From: Nonomuraea montanisoli | Lineage (GTDB): Bacteria > Actinomycetota > Actinomycetes > Streptosporangiales > Streptosporangiaceae | Assembly (NCBI RefSeq): GCF_013363975.1 | Contig: NZ_JABWGN010000011.1 | Span: 401,106 to 465,105, forward strand | Length of the DNA stretch: 64,000 nucleotides | Direction of reading: 5' to 3' | Shown here: piece after piece, positions 15,871-24,976 of the stretch | How the letters are laid out: each line of letters starts with the position of its first letter | Position numbering within the stretch: position 1 is the stretch's first letter | Made by a program: the position numbers and the translations under genes | The notes under the pieces: model-generated | Database searches by the model: none | Told to the model about the DNA's origin: nothing | What the model saw: the letters and a program-made list of their open reading frames with translations, nothing else

Positions 15871-17985
15871 TCAGGCAGGGATCAGCTCATGCAGGGTCGC
15901 CGGCGTGTAGACCCGCGCGCCCTCCGGCAGATCCGCCGGCGCCTGCAAGCCGATGTACGTGGTGTGCTCGCTCGTCGCCTCCTTGCTCCGCAGCAGGTCG
16001 GCCAGGTACCGGACCCGCAGGTGGTCGCGTTCGACGATCGAGCGCACCAGCAGCGATGACGTGACGCGGTTGGCTTCCACCTGGTTGAAGCTGGGGTCCC
16101 CCTTCAGGTAGAGGTGCAGCCACTTCACCCGCCAGGCGCCGTCGTCGTCGCGCAGGAAGGCGAGCGGCAGCGCGACCCGACCCGCGCCGCGCAGGTCGGA
16201 CTTCATCCGCACGGTACGCGGCTCGAAGGGCATGCCCTCCTGCTCCGCGTCCCTGGTCATGTACCCGAAGAACGCCTCCGCCGCCTCGTCGAACGCCTCA
16301 CCGGCGTAGATGTGGACCTGCGGGATGATGATCGGCCGGGTCGCCCGGGCCAGGCGGATGTTGATGAACTCGCTCGCGCCGTCGGTGGCGTCGGTGAGGT
16401 CGCCGGAGTACTCGGCGAAGTCGTTGCCGTAGTTCGTCCACGAGACGTGCTCGGCACTGCCGTAGGAGGCGTCCAGCATCAGCGCCGACAGATCGTAGTC
16501 GGTGCGCCGCGCCGCCTGGCGCCAGTGGACGAAGAAGCGCAGCAGGTCCCCGTCCACCCTCGACAGCGAGCCGCGCGGGAGCATGCCGAGGCCGGGCGCG
16601 ACGGGCTTGCCGGACAGCGGCAGGGCGACGTCGAGCACCTCGGGATCGACGACCAGCGCGCCCGGGGCGGGCAGGCGCCGGGTGATCTCCTCGTCCAGGA
16701 TGGCCACCGCCCGCGTCACGACCTCCTCCCCCAGCCGCGCGCGGGTGTCGGCCGCCGTCCAGGCCCGGCCGCGGCGGTTGACGAAGACGCGTCCGGGGGC
16801 CAGGGCGAGCCGGTTCTGCAGGTGCTCCCGCAAGGACAGCAGGACTCGGCCGGAGGCGGCCGCCGCGGCCTTCTCGGCGGCGTCGAGCACACCGCCGGGG
16901 TCGGCGCCGGCCCGCAGCAGGTGATCGAGACGGCGCAGCAGCGCGCCGGGCGTCCTCTCCAGCAGTTCCACCGCCTCGCTGGTACGGCCGGCCGACAGGG
17001 CCGCCTCGACCCGGCTGTCGAAGCTGCGCGCCCGGCGTACGCCCCGCGCGACCTCGAAGACGTGCGCGGCCCGCGGGAACTGCGGGTACTCGTGCGGGTG
17101 CAGCCGCTCACCGAGCCGCTTCCACTGCTCCCGGTGACGCGGCACGTCGGCGAGCTTGACCGGCGACGCGACGCTGTCCAGGGCCCGCAGAAGGGCGCGG
17201 CGCTCAGGCCGCCGGAACGAGCGGAACCTGGTAGGGGTGGTCAGCGTGACATCGCCGCCGGAGGCTTCGCAGGCGAGCCGGAGCACGTCGGTCACCGTGT
17301 CCACGAGCAGTGGCCGGCCCGCGGCCAGGCGCACGTCGTTGATGACCGCGCGGTTCTCCCGCACCGGGATGCGTTCCGGCTCGTCGGCGCAGAAGGCGGC
17401 CAGCGCGTGCAGCGCCCGCAGGTCTTCGGCCGCCAGCGGCGCCTCCGAGCCCGCCAGCGAGAAGTAGAGCTCGCGGGCCTCCGACTCCAGGCTCGCGCCC
17501 AGTTCCAGCACGGTCACCCGGTCGCCGGCCAGCGGGACCAGCTCGGCGTGCGCCGCCAGCAGGTCGGCATAGGTGTGCTGGTAACGGCCGTAGCCGGGGA
17601 GAACGAGCAGGTTGAGCGTCGCCGGCCGCAGGCGCGTCACGGCGACCGGGTCGAGCAGCGCCTCCCGCAGCAGGCCGACCCAGAACTCCATCGTGTCGGG
17701 CACGTTGCGGGGGAAGTCGATGAAGTAGGCGTTGTGCTGCACGTGATCGCCGACGAGGTGGCGGACGGCGGCCAGGACGCGCACGCCGAGATCGACCACG
17801 GTCTCTCCGGGCAGCTTCGCCAGTCGGTTGAGCAGGGCCGCCGAGCAGGTGAAGCCGACGCTCAGCAGTGCGGCGTCGAGCTGGCGGGCGGCGGCCTCTC
17901 CCCACCCCGGCTGGGAACCGGTGGGGGCGTCGCCCATGGGGACACGCAGCCGTCGGGCGATGACGAGGCTTTCAAGATTGTCCAC
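15871..17985 (-). CDS. MXAN_6230/SCO0854-family protein with TerD-like C-terminus
   Basis: A 704-residue protein. The C-terminal part (about 490-700) has the TerD-like segments YDLSALMLDASY, HVSWTNYGNDF, YSGDLTDATDGASEFINI and IIIPQVHIYAGEAFDEA, suggesting a calcium-binding tellurium-resistance-type fold. The N-terminal two thirds is alpha-helical and matches what I know of the SCO0854 family, but the RING-type CxxC cluster found in many members is not visible. The likely start is GTG 17985 (VDNLESLV). It is monocistronic; the function is unknown. Confidence 0.72.
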   Translation of the reverse strand: MDNLESLVIARRLRVPMGDAPTGSQPGWGEAAARQLDAALLSVGFTCSAALLNRLAKLPGETVVDLGVRVLAAVRHLVGDHVQHNAYFIDFPRNVPDTMEFWVGLLREALLDPVAVTRLRPATLNLLVLPGYGRYQHTYADLLAAHAELVPLAGDRVTVLELGASLESEARELYFSLAGSEAPLAAEDLRALHALAAFCADEPERIPVRENRAVINDVRLAAGRPLLVDTVTDVLRLACEASGGDVTLTTPTRFRSFRRPERRALLRALDSVASPVKLADVPRHREQWKRLGERLHPHEYPQFPRAAHVFEVARGVRRARSFDSRVEAALSAGRTSEAVELLERTPGALLRRLDHLLRAGADPGGVLDAAEKAAAAASGRVLLSLREHLQNRLALAPGRVFVNRRGRAWTAADTRARLGEEVVTRAVAILDEEITRRLPAPGALVVDPEVLDVALPLSGKPVAPGLGMLPRGSLSRVDGDLLRFFVHWRQAARRTDYDLSALMLDASYGSAEHVSWTNYGNDFAEYSGDLTDATDGASEFINIRLARATRPIIIPQVHIYAGEAFDEAAEAFFGYMTRDAEQEGMPFEPRTVRMKSDLRGAGRVALPLAFLRDDDGAWRVKWLHLYLKGDPSFNQVEANRVTSSLLVRSIVERDHLRVRYLADLLRSKEATSEHTTYIGLQAPADLPEGARVYTPATLHELIPA

Positions 17986-18074
17986 GAACCGCACCCTATG
18001 GCCAAGAACGTGCCCTCGGTGGCCACGGCGTACAGGGGCCCGGCGGCAATCACGGTGCGGGCCCCTGCGCGCCG

Positions 18075-18638
18075 TCACCAACGAGCGCGAGCCAGCACGC
18101 CGGCCAGTTCCGGATTGTTCCAGCCGTCCACGACAAGGACCTTCGCCTGGGGGAGGTACCACTCGCGCTGGGTGAAGCGCTTGACCGTCTTCTCGGTCCC
18201 GAAGGTGTAGCACTCCCCCGCCCACTCCCTGTACTGGGCCTTGCGCGCGCCCACCGGGCGGAACCCGTTCACCAGGGGCTTGTCCGACGGGAATCGCTCA
18301 CCGTGGTCAGTGTCCGACCTGAAGCGGCAGGGGCTCACGCCGGTTCCGGGCGCGAACTGCCGGTCGGTGCGATACCCCTTCATGTCGCCCACGCCCTTGA
18401 TCACCGTGGCGCCCACCAAGTCGAACCTCGGGCAGCCGGCCTTGTTCTTGCCGCACTTGGTGGTCGTGACCGTCAGCCAGTCCTTGCTGACGGTGAGGTG
18501 ACGCACGGTCCAGCTCGCGGGGACGGTCAGGGTCATGCCGCCGAAGGTGATCGTCTTGGTCTGCGCCGCAGCCGGAGCAGCGGGGGTCGCCGCGAGGAGT
18601 GTCACCAGGGCCCCGGCTACGGTCATCGTCTTGATCAT
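18075..18638 (-). CDS. Secreted protein of unknown function
   Basis: A 187-residue protein with a Sec signal peptide (MIKTMTVAGALVTLLAATPAAPAAAQ, cleavage after about residue 25). The mature part begins TKTITFGGMTLTVPASWTVRH and has four cysteines that could form two disulfides (KCGKNKAGC, SPCRF, GECYTF). The opening resembles the small exported actinobacterial proteins predicted to act at the surface. No enzyme motif is visible. The ribosome-binding site is weak. Confidence 0.72.
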   Translation of the reverse strand: MIKTMTVAGALVTLLAATPAAPAAAQTKTITFGGMTLTVPASWTVRHLTVSKDWLTVTTTKCGKNKAGCPRFDLVGATVIKGVGDMKGYRTDRQFAPGTGVSPCRFRSDTDHGERFPSDKPLVNGFRPVGARKAQYREWAGECYTFGTEKTVKRFTQREWYLPQAKVLVVDGWNNPELAGVLARARW

Positions 18639-18720
18639 GCCTAGTTGGAGTGCCGACCTGCCCGAAAAGTTGCGACTTACCGCCGGCACCTCGCCACCGA
18701 TGAAAGGAACGCCGGGCCCC

Positions 18721-19077
18721 TCAATGTCGTGCGGTCGCCATCTGCGTACGCGCTTCCTCGGCCGCGACACCGGCCGGCAGTCCGATCTTCTTGCGCAGGC
18801 GCACCGATTCCTCCAGCCGCTCCCGCGCGGCCTCCAGATGACCCGCGAAATGCTCCGCGATTCCCAGATGCCGGAGCGCCTCTGCTTGTGTGTACCGGTC
18901 TCCGGCCTGCGTCGCCAATGCGTAGGACTGCTCCAGGAGAGGAACGGCTGTATCGGCATCGCCCTGTACGACCTGATGAAAATATTGCGCCGTGGACGAC
19001 ACTTTACGTCGGCGATCTCGCGCACGCGACCACCTGCCCGAACCACTCAAGAGAAAAGGACAGCCCGAACGCCTCAA
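18721..19077 (-). pseudogene. C-terminal TPR fragment of a larger regulator
   Basis: The frame encodes two tetratricopeptide-like repeats, DTAVPLLEQSYALATQAGDRYTQA and EALRHLGIAEHFAGHLEAARERLEESV, then a short tail. This is the usual end of SARP/LuxR or NB-ARC regulators with TPRs. No N-terminal domain precedes it, and the first 35 codons look random. It is probably a truncated relic. Confidence 0.5.
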
Positions 19078-19096
19078 TTGCGAGTGAGTCAGCTGC

Positions 19097-19624
19097 TCAC
19101 GCCTGGATGGTCATGTACACCACTTTGCCCCTGGGCAGCCCTGTCGCTGCAACCGCCTCGCGCAGCTCGGTGCTTACGTAGCGTGCCTCTTCGAACCGCT
19201 CCACCCCGACGAAGACGGAAGGCCATGTGACCGATTGCAGATTGATCTCACGCGGCTGTCTCCGCCCTACCTGCCAGCCACTCCTGCTCAGCCGTTGCTC
19301 GGCCTCCGCGAGGATGTCTTCCTTCACGCCGCCGTCGAGGTAGACCGCGAGGTGCTTGAATTCGACGTAGGAGTTCCTCCACTCGTGACCCAGGCTGTCT
19401 TCCTCGCCGACGACCCGACCGACAGCGCGTAACTCCGACAGCGCCGCCGGGTCCACGCGCCGAACGTCGGGCCCGAAGAAGAAGTGCAGCGCGGCCCACC
19501 CCAAGCCGACTGTCAGGACGACTGTCGTCAGCACCGTCACGATCGGGAGCACGCCGGCGTTCAGCTGGACGCGTCTGCGCGATGGTGCCATCTCCCCCTC
19601 TTCCTCAGGACCCACGTCAGCCAT
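19097..19624 (-). CDS. Single-pass membrane protein, unknown
   Basis: A 175-residue protein with one membrane helix at about residues 24-48 (AGVLPIVTVLTTVVLTVGLGWAALHFFF) and an extracytoplasmic domain ending VVYMTIQA. The ATG overlaps the end of the TetR gene by 8 bases, so the two are co-translated; a second ATG 11 codons in has the site GAAGAGGGGGAG and is an alternative start. No family is recognised. Confidence 0.68.
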   Translation of the reverse strand: MADVGPEEEGEMAPSRRRVQLNAGVLPIVTVLTTVVLTVGLGWAALHFFFGPDVRRVDPAALSELRAVGRVVGEEDSLGHEWRNSYVEFKHLAVYLDGGVKEDILAEAEQRLSRSGWQVGRRQPREINLQSVTWPSVFVGVERFEEARYVSTELREAVAATGLPRGKVVYMTIQA

Positions 19625-20381
19625 CGAGCTGATCGGCCGTCCCGCGGACCGCGACCGCGATGCCGTCCAGGAGCATCTTCAGCCCGAACTCGAATTCCTC
19701 CTCGCTGCCCACCCCGGCGATGTCGGCGGCATGCCGCACCATCCGGGGGTGGGTCCGCGGGTCGAGACGTTCGTAGAGCGCTTGCCGGGCCTGCTGTTCC
19801 CCGGGATCGGTGGCGTCGAGGTAGAGGTTGAACTGTACAGAGCCGATGATCAGTGTGGCCAGCGCGCCTGCGGCCGCCGCCGCGTGTCTCGGGCTCAGGC
19901 CCGCGCCGATGAACCGGTCGACCGCAGACTCCACTCCCAGCAGCGAATTCGGCCCCAGGCGCTCGGTGCCGCGCAGGAGCAGGGCGACGGAGGGATGACC
20001 GAGGAGGAAGCCGCGGAAGCCGCGCGCGAGCCACTCCGCCTCGGACCGCCAGTCCAGACCCGGGGGCGGTGCCTGCATCCCCAGCCGGATGGCCTGGTCG
20101 GCCACGATGATCGTCAGCTCGTCCCGGCTGCGGACGTGCCGATAGAGCGAGGACTGGCTGCACCCCAGGTCCTCGGCGAGTCGCCGCATGGTCATCGCCT
20201 CGATGCCGTGCTCGTCCAGCAGGCGTAGCGCGGTGTCGGCGATCGCCTCCAGCGAGAGCATCCGATTGCGCCGCCTGCGCGTGGACGGCTCGCCGCGCGC
20301 GAGCCACCAGGACGCGGAGCCCGGCCGGTCCGGCGACGAGATGCGGGCGCGGTTCGGTGAGCTGGGCTTCTCTCGTGTCAT
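19617..20381 (-). CDS. TetR-family regulator with long N-terminal arm
   Basis: A 254-residue TetR protein. A basic, disordered arm of about 40 residues (RRRRNR) precedes the HTH LSLEAIADTALRLLDEHG and MTMRRLAEDLGCSQSSLYRHVRSRDEL, followed by a tetracycline-repressor-like C-terminal domain. It is divergent from the alcohol dehydrogenase gene at 20506, with a 25-bp palindrome between them. It is co-translated with the downstream membrane protein. Confidence 0.87.
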   Translation of the reverse strand: MTREKPSSPNRARISSPDRPGSASWWLARGEPSTRRRRNRMLSLEAIADTALRLLDEHGIEAMTMRRLAEDLGCSQSSLYRHVRSRDELTIIVADQAIRLGMQAPPPGLDWRSEAEWLARGFRGFLLGHPSVALLLRGTERLGPNSLLGVESAVDRFIGAGLSPRHAAAAAGALATLIIGSVQFNLYLDATDPGEQQARQALYERLDPRTHPRMVRHAADIAGVGSEEEFEFGLKMLLDGIAVAVRGTADQLDG

Positions 20382-20431
20382 GGCGAAGTCCAGCCTCCCA
20401 TGCCTTGCACAAGCAGAACGAGATCGCCTAG

Positions 20432-20456
20432 CTTAAGCGAACATCGTTTGCTTAAG
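20432..20456. promoter_or_regulatory. TetR operator, 25-bp palindrome
   Basis: Arms CTTAAGCGAAC and GTTTGCTTAAG (one mismatched pair) flank the triplet ATC. The element lies between the divergent TetR and dehydrogenase starts and covers the expected promoter region of both. Confidence 0.75.
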
Positions 20457-20505
20457 AGATGGCTCACGTCCGGCAACCGGGCGGAACCACGGGGGAGGAA
20501 AGAGA

Positions 20506-21444
20506 GTGCTGGCTGTCAGGAACACGGACGAGGGGATCCAGGTGCAGGACGTGGCCGGCCCGGAGGGGTCGGGGGTTCGGCTGGACGTCGCATCGGCGGG
20601 GATCTGCGGCACGGACGTCACGTTCGTCGCGAGCGGACTCCAAGGCTTCACGTACGGCCACGAGTTCGCCGGAACGACGGCCGACGGTGCCGCCTTCGTG
20701 GTCGAGCCGTCCATCTACTGTGGCCGTTGCCCGGAATGCACGGCGGGCAACACCCAGCGCTGCGCCGACCCGGCGCACGGCACGCTGGGCATCTTCCGGG
20801 ATGGCGGAATGACGGAATCCGTGGTGGTCCCGGAATACACCCTGCTGCCGCTGCCCGCAGCCCTGCCCGTGCGGGACGCCTGCCTGGTGGAGCCCGCCGC
20901 CGTCGCGTGGCACGGGGTAGGGAAGGCCGAGCCGCGGCCCGGCGAGCGGGTGGTTGTCGTCGGCGGGGGATCCATCGCGCTCCTCGCGGCGGCCGTCGCG
21001 CGCCATCTGGGCTTCGACGTCGACGTGGAAGCTCGTTACGAGCACCAGAGGGCAGCCGCGGAGCGCCTCGGCGCCGGACGCCCGAAGGGCGACTACGACG
21101 TCGTCATCGACGCCGCCGGCAGCCCGTCGGGCCTGGCCCGATGCGCCGAACTGGCCGCGGTGGGCGGACGGGTCGTCGTGCTGGGCGTCTACGACGACAC
21201 GATCGGCATCCCGGCGACGCACAGCCTGATCAAGGAGCTGACCTACGTCAACGCCATGGCGTACGGCCGGCCCGACGGCGTGCGGGAGTTCGGCCAGGCC
21301 GCGGACATGCTCGCCGCCCGGCCGGAGATCGCGGAGACCGTCATCACTCACCGGTTCCCGCTGAAGGACGCCGCCGAGGCGTTCCGCGTGGCCCGCGACA
21401 GGTCCGCAGGAGCGATCAAGGTGGTGCTGGAGCCCTCCCGATAG
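20506..21444 (+). CDS. Zinc-dependent alcohol dehydrogenase (MDR family)
   Basis: A 312-residue medium-chain dehydrogenase. The catalytic zinc ligands are Cys34 (GICGTD) and His52 with Glu53 (YGHEF). The structural-zinc loop has Cys72, Cys75, Cys78 and Cys86. The coenzyme motif is VVVVGGGSIALLAAAVA. It is slightly shorter than most family members, with a brief N-terminus. The GTG start has the site GGGGGAGGAAAG. It is controlled in all likelihood by the divergent TetR. The substrate is unknown. Confidence 0.88.
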   Translation: MLAVRNTDEGIQVQDVAGPEGSGVRLDVASAGICGTDVTFVASGLQGFTYGHEFAGTTADGAAFVVEPSIYCGRCPECTAGNTQRCADPAHGTLGIFRDGGMTESVVVPEYTLLPLPAALPVRDACLVEPAAVAWHGVGKAEPRPGERVVVVGGGSIALLAAAVARHLGFDVDVEARYEHQRAAAERLGAGRPKGDYDVVIDAAGSPSGLARCAELAAVGGRVVVLGVYDDTIGIPATHSLIKELTYVNAMAYGRPDGVREFGQAADMLAARPEIAETVITHRFPLKDAAEAFRVARDRSAGAIKVVLEPSR

Positions 21445-21538
21445 GGCCCTCCGGGCGGGCGTCGCGACGCGGTGATCCGCTCAGAGAAGGCAGAACGTCG
21501 TGCCACCATGATCGCGTCGTTCCGACGAAGGAGGTTGC

Positions 21539-22318
21539 TTGGTCGTTTTCGCCTGCGCGGGGTGCGGCGCCGTGCTGACCGCGAGGGTGGCGCGGGTGGC
21601 GCTTCCCGACCATTCCGGCCAGAAGTACGGCCATGACCTGCTCCCCGGTCTCCTGGAGCCAGGAACGTACGCGGTCGACCCCGGAGACGGCCGGCCTTGG
21701 CGACCATGGAAGCCGGCGCCGGAAGAGCACGGCGTCCGGCTGCTGACGTACTGCATCTCGGGGCCCCCGAACAGGATCGGGATCGCGCCGGGTGACGTCC
21801 GCGGGACCGTCTTCATCCCGGATCGGCTGGGCGGCTGCTGTTGTGGCTGGGACGGCCAGTACGGCCCCAACCTGGCGTGCGCGACGTGCGGCTGTCCGGT
21901 GGCGACTCGCGTCGACGACTGCGGGTTCTGGCAGGTGGTGTGGCTGGAGCCGGAAGCCGTGCGCCCTGTCTCCGTCGACGGCCCCGTCCAGCGGGTGATC
22001 GACTGGACGGAGCTGCCGAGCACGCCGCCCGTCGATCCGTGTGGTTACTGGAGCCCGCAGTGGGAGGCCGCGGTCGCGGTGGCACTGGCGCACCTGCTGG
22101 CGGTCTCGGGTGGACAGCGGGTGTCCGTCCCTGAGGGACCAGTCGCAGAGGTGTTCCGCCGGGCGATCGACAGCCTGCTCCCTCCGGGGCCACCGGAACG
22201 CCACCTCGTCCTGGCCGGGCCCGGCCTGTCCGCCCCGATCACGGACATCGCCCTGGTGCCACGGCACCCGCAGACCGGCGAGGTATGGCCGTGCAATACA
22301 CCCGCTGAAGACCAGTGA
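21539..22318 (+). CDS. Cys-rich conserved actinobacterial protein
   Basis: A 259-residue protein beginning VVFACAGCGAVLT (TTG start with GAAGGAGG upstream). It has two CxxC-type clusters, CAGC at the start and GGCCCGWDGQYGPNLACATCG at about residues 99-119, which look like a split zinc ribbon. I recall this type from Streptomyces genomes only as conserved hypothetical. Aromatic motifs such as DDCGFWQVVWL and DPCGYWSPQW are conserved-looking. The function is unknown. Confidence 0.75.
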   Translation: MVVFACAGCGAVLTARVARVALPDHSGQKYGHDLLPGLLEPGTYAVDPGDGRPWRPWKPAPEEHGVRLLTYCISGPPNRIGIAPGDVRGTVFIPDRLGGCCCGWDGQYGPNLACATCGCPVATRVDDCGFWQVVWLEPEAVRPVSVDGPVQRVIDWTELPSTPPVDPCGYWSPQWEAAVAVALAHLLAVSGGQRVSVPEGPVAEVFRRAIDSLLPPGPPERHLVLAGPGLSAPITDIALVPRHPQTGEVWPCNTPAEDQ

Positions 22319-22645
22319 CGACTCCGCCCCCGGCACGGTCTTCGAGACCGACGCGCACGGCGAGCGGACCATCTGGGTGGTGGTCGAGCGCGAGCCTGCA
22401 CGGTACGGATCACGTACGGCCTGACCGCACTCACGCCAGAGGACCGGGAACCGCTGCGCGAGTTCGCCGAGCGCCATCCGGACTTCCTGCGGACGTGGGA
22501 GGAGGAGATCGCCCGCCATCTCGGAGCCAGTGGCGCCACATCCGCGAGAGCGGCTACCGATGACGGTGACACACGCTTTGCCGGGGGCTCGTCTTGGCGC
22601 GGCGGTCTCGATCGTGGCTACGAGGTCCGAAGCCGATCTTCTTGA
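22302..22645 (+). pseudogene. Frameshifted remnant of a small acidic protein gene
   Basis: Two frames together make a sensible protein: DDSAPGTVFETDAHGERTIW then VVVEREPA in the first, and ITYGLTALTPEDREPLREF then ERHPDFLRTWEEEIARHLG in another. The switch occurs near 22400-22410, implying a small deletion. No good start is visible. I consider it inactivated. Confidence 0.5.
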
Positions 22646-22702
22646 GGGTCGAAGTAGTGCAGGCCGAGTTGGGCTGCGACTTGGACCGCGGGCCTCGGCC
22701 CA

Positions 22703-23311
22703 TCAGGTTCTGCGTGAGATGACCATGATGTATTCGCAGGGAGCGTTCGTTCGGTTGGCGAAGCCGTGGTCCGCGTCGGCCTGGAAGAACAGGGAGTCGC
22801 CGGCGTTCAGGGTCTCGTTGATCCCGCCGATCGCGACAGTGAGGGCGCCTTCGAGCACCACGAGCTGTTTTTCCGTACCCGGCGGATAGGCGGGCAGCAG
22901 CCCGGTGGAGACCTGCGCCGGGAGGTAGTGAACGATCATCTCGGCTCCTCCCGCGCCCGGGGCCGCCGACACCATGTGCCGCTCGAAGCCGGTTTCCGGG
23001 TCACGGAAAACGGGGCGATCGCTCTTGCGCATGACAACGGCCACACCAGACGCGGCAGCGGCCGGCGCACCGATCAGGTCCGAGAGCGACGCGTCGAGCG
23101 CATGGGCGATCCGGGACGCGACGCCGATCGTCGGGCTCTTCTCACCGCGTTCGACCTTGGACAGCATCGCCCGGCTGACCGACGACTGCGTGGACAGTTG
23201 CTCCAGCGTCAGGCCCGCCTCTTCGCGGCGTCGCCGCACGTTGCCGCCGAACGCGCCGGCCAGGTCGTCACCGTGCTGTAGTTCGGCCGCGTTGCCGTCT
23301 CGCTCGACCAC
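22703..23311 (-). CDS. XRE-family regulator with cupin domain
   Basis: A 202-residue protein: an N-terminal lambda-repressor-like HTH (GGNVRRRREEAGLTLEQLSTQSSVSRAMLSKVERGEKSPTI, with the pattern SxxxLSKxExGxxxPT), then a C-terminal double-stranded beta-helix cupin (LVVLEGALTVAIGGINETLNAG, FANRTNAPCEYIMV). Such proteins sense small molecules. I choose GTG 23311 (site GAGGAG) over ATG 23365, which lies inside the operator palindrome. It is divergent from an MBL-fold hydrolase. Confidence 0.87.
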   Translation of the reverse strand: MVERDGNAAELQHGDDLAGAFGGNVRRRREEAGLTLEQLSTQSSVSRAMLSKVERGEKSPTIGVASRIAHALDASLSDLIGAPAAAASGVAVVMRKSDRPVFRDPETGFERHMVSAAPGAGGAEMIVHYLPAQVSTGLLPAYPPGTEKQLVVLEGALTVAIGGINETLNAGDSLFFQADADHGFANRTNAPCEYIMVISRRT

Positions 23312-23358
23312 CGTGCTCCTCGATCGCTGGGTACCTCGCTGCCCATAGTGTAGGGTTT

Positions 23359-23389
23359 CTCCCATAGAAGAAATGATCTTCTATGGGAG
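23359..23389. promoter_or_regulatory. Perfect 12-bp inverted repeat operator
   Basis: CTCCCATAGAAG and CTTCTATGGGAG are exact inverted copies separated by the 7 bases AAATGAT. A partial copy of the arm (CCCATAG) lies at 23342-23348. The element is between the divergent XRE-cupin regulator and the MBL hydrolase and is almost certainly the regulator's operator. Confidence 0.8.
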
Positions 23390-23406
23390 ACATGACGGAG
23401 GATCCC

Positions 23407-24225
23407 ATGCGCTTGATCTCAAGTGGCCAGCTCCATGCCACGTTCGAATTCGGCGATCTGCAGGTGGTCTCGTTGCGAGACGGGTACATCGACATGCCGC
23501 CGACACGGCTCCGCGACGAGGACGGGCGCCCGCTCGATGAGCTGCCGGCCGCCGTCCCGCTGGCCGGCGACAACCTGCGGCTGTCGGTCAACGCCTTCTT
23601 CGTCACCGACGGCACGCGGTCGCTTCTCATCGACACCGGCGCGTCCAACGTCTGGCACGACCCCACCATGGGATTGATCTACGACGCGCTCGCCGAAGCG
23701 GGAATCGACCGCGCGCATGTCACCGATGTGGCCATCACCCACAACCACGAAGACCACGTGAGCGGTCTGATCACGCCGGACGGTTCGGAGGCGTTCACCC
23801 AACTCGAACGCGTGTGGATCGGCGCGGGCGACACCTCGGTGTTCACGGGGCGGCTGGAGCCGATCCGCGACCGGGTCGTACCCGTGCCGGAGAAGGTCGC
23901 GATCAACGACTGGGCCACCGCGATCCCGACACCCGGCCACACACCCGGTCACACCGTCTACGACGTCAGGAGCGGCACCGGCCACCTTCTCGTCTGGGGC
24001 GACACCGTTCACGTTCCCACGCTCCAGTTCGATCAGCCGAACGTGTCCTGGGAGCTCGACGGCAACCAGACCCAGGCGCGCGCCGCGCGAGCGGCCCTCC
24101 TCCGGCAACTGACCGGACCACACCACTTCGTAGCCGGCGCCCACCTCGACTCACCCGGCATCGCCCGGGTAACCCCCTCCGGCGACGGCTATGCGCTGGA
24201 ATACCTCGCACCACCGATCGGCTGA
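23407..24225 (+). CDS. MBL-fold metallo-hydrolase
   Basis: A 272-residue metallo-beta-lactamase fold hydrolase. The metal site shows THNHEDHVSG (HxHxDH), PTPGHTPGHT, VWGDTVH and a final histidine in FVAGAHLDSPG. The N-terminal region resembles quorum-quenching lactonase or related hydrolase members. The ATG 23407 is chosen because GGAGG lies at the right spacing; upstream in-frame ATGs at 23383 and 23392 have poor sites. It is divergently controlled by the XRE-cupin regulator. Confidence 0.86.
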   Translation: MRLISSGQLHATFEFGDLQVVSLRDGYIDMPPTRLRDEDGRPLDELPAAVPLAGDNLRLSVNAFFVTDGTRSLLIDTGASNVWHDPTMGLIYDALAEAGIDRAHVTDVAITHNHEDHVSGLITPDGSEAFTQLERVWIGAGDTSVFTGRLEPIRDRVVPVPEKVAINDWATAIPTPGHTPGHTVYDVRSGTGHLLVWGDTVHVPTLQFDQPNVSWELDGNQTQARAARAALLRQLTGPHHFVAGAHLDSPGIARVTPSGDGYALEYLAPPIG

Positions 24226-24289
24226 TCGAGCCTGCCGGCTGCGGGCCGCGCCACCAGGTGGGTCATCGACCCGGCGGGCGCGCCCACCA

Positions 24290-24976
24290 TCACGGCGTAC
24301 TTGCCTCGCCGGGATTCTCGGCGCGAGTTACGGAAGCGAGGGCCAGGAACACACCCCACGCGGCGACCAATACCGCGACCGACGAGTTCCACCAGTTCGG
24401 TGTCAGCCAGGGGAAGGAGCCGACGACGAATGCGGCGGCGGCAAAGATGCCGACAGCTCGCCCGACCAGTCCGGCGCGTGTCGACCAGCTGAGCGCGACC
24501 GCGGCAACGGCGAAACCCAGGAACGCCAGATGCAGGGCGCCGAACGCCGAGCTGACGACCAGTGCCAGAACCTCGGCCGACAGCCGTACCTCAAACACCG
24601 GGTAGACCAGACGCCCCACCGCGAGCAGGAGGACGACGAGGGCGACGAGGGCGGTCGTGAGGGCGGTCACTCCCAGGTTGATCCGCGCCGACGGTCCGGC
24701 CTTACGCTCGCCGAAGAGGCCGCGGGCACCGGCTCCCCAGCAGATGACCGCGAAGAACAGCAGTTCGTCGCTCCACGACAGGAGCGAGCGACCGCGTTCG
24801 ACCCACGCCGTCATTGCGACCGCCTCGGAAGGCGCGCCGGGGAGCAGCGACAACAGCAGCAGGGCGACGCCGGTGAGGAGCGCCCCAACGATCATCAGCC
24901 AGCGGTGCACCCGTAAGTCGATCGCTTGGCGGGACGTCGTGTCTCGTGCCATCGGACCGCCTGCCGTACCCGTCAT
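24290..24976 (-). CDS. Integral membrane protein, unknown
   Basis: A 228-residue protein with about six predicted membrane helices (for example WLMIVGALLTGVALLLLSLLP and LVALVVLLLAVGRLVYPVF). No transporter or enzyme motif is recognisable. A second ATG eight codons downstream (MARDTTSRQ) is an alternative start. It is isolated between the convergent MBL gene and a degenerate oxidoreductase. Confidence 0.7.
   Translation of the reverse strand: MTGTAGGPMARDTTSRQAIDLRVHRWLMIVGALLTGVALLLLSLLPGAPSEAVAMTAWVERGRSLLSWSDELLFFAVICWGAGARGLFGERKAGPSARINLGVTALTTALVALVVLLLAVGRLVYPVFEVRLSAEVLALVVSSAFGALHLAFLGFAVAAVALSWSTRAGLVGRAVGIFAAAAFVVGSFPWLTPNWWNSSVAVLVAAWGVFLALASVTRAENPGEASTP

Noticed and set aside
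24189..24392. Minus-strand frame between the MBL gene and the membrane protein
   Set aside because: Overlaps both real genes and lacks a supported start.
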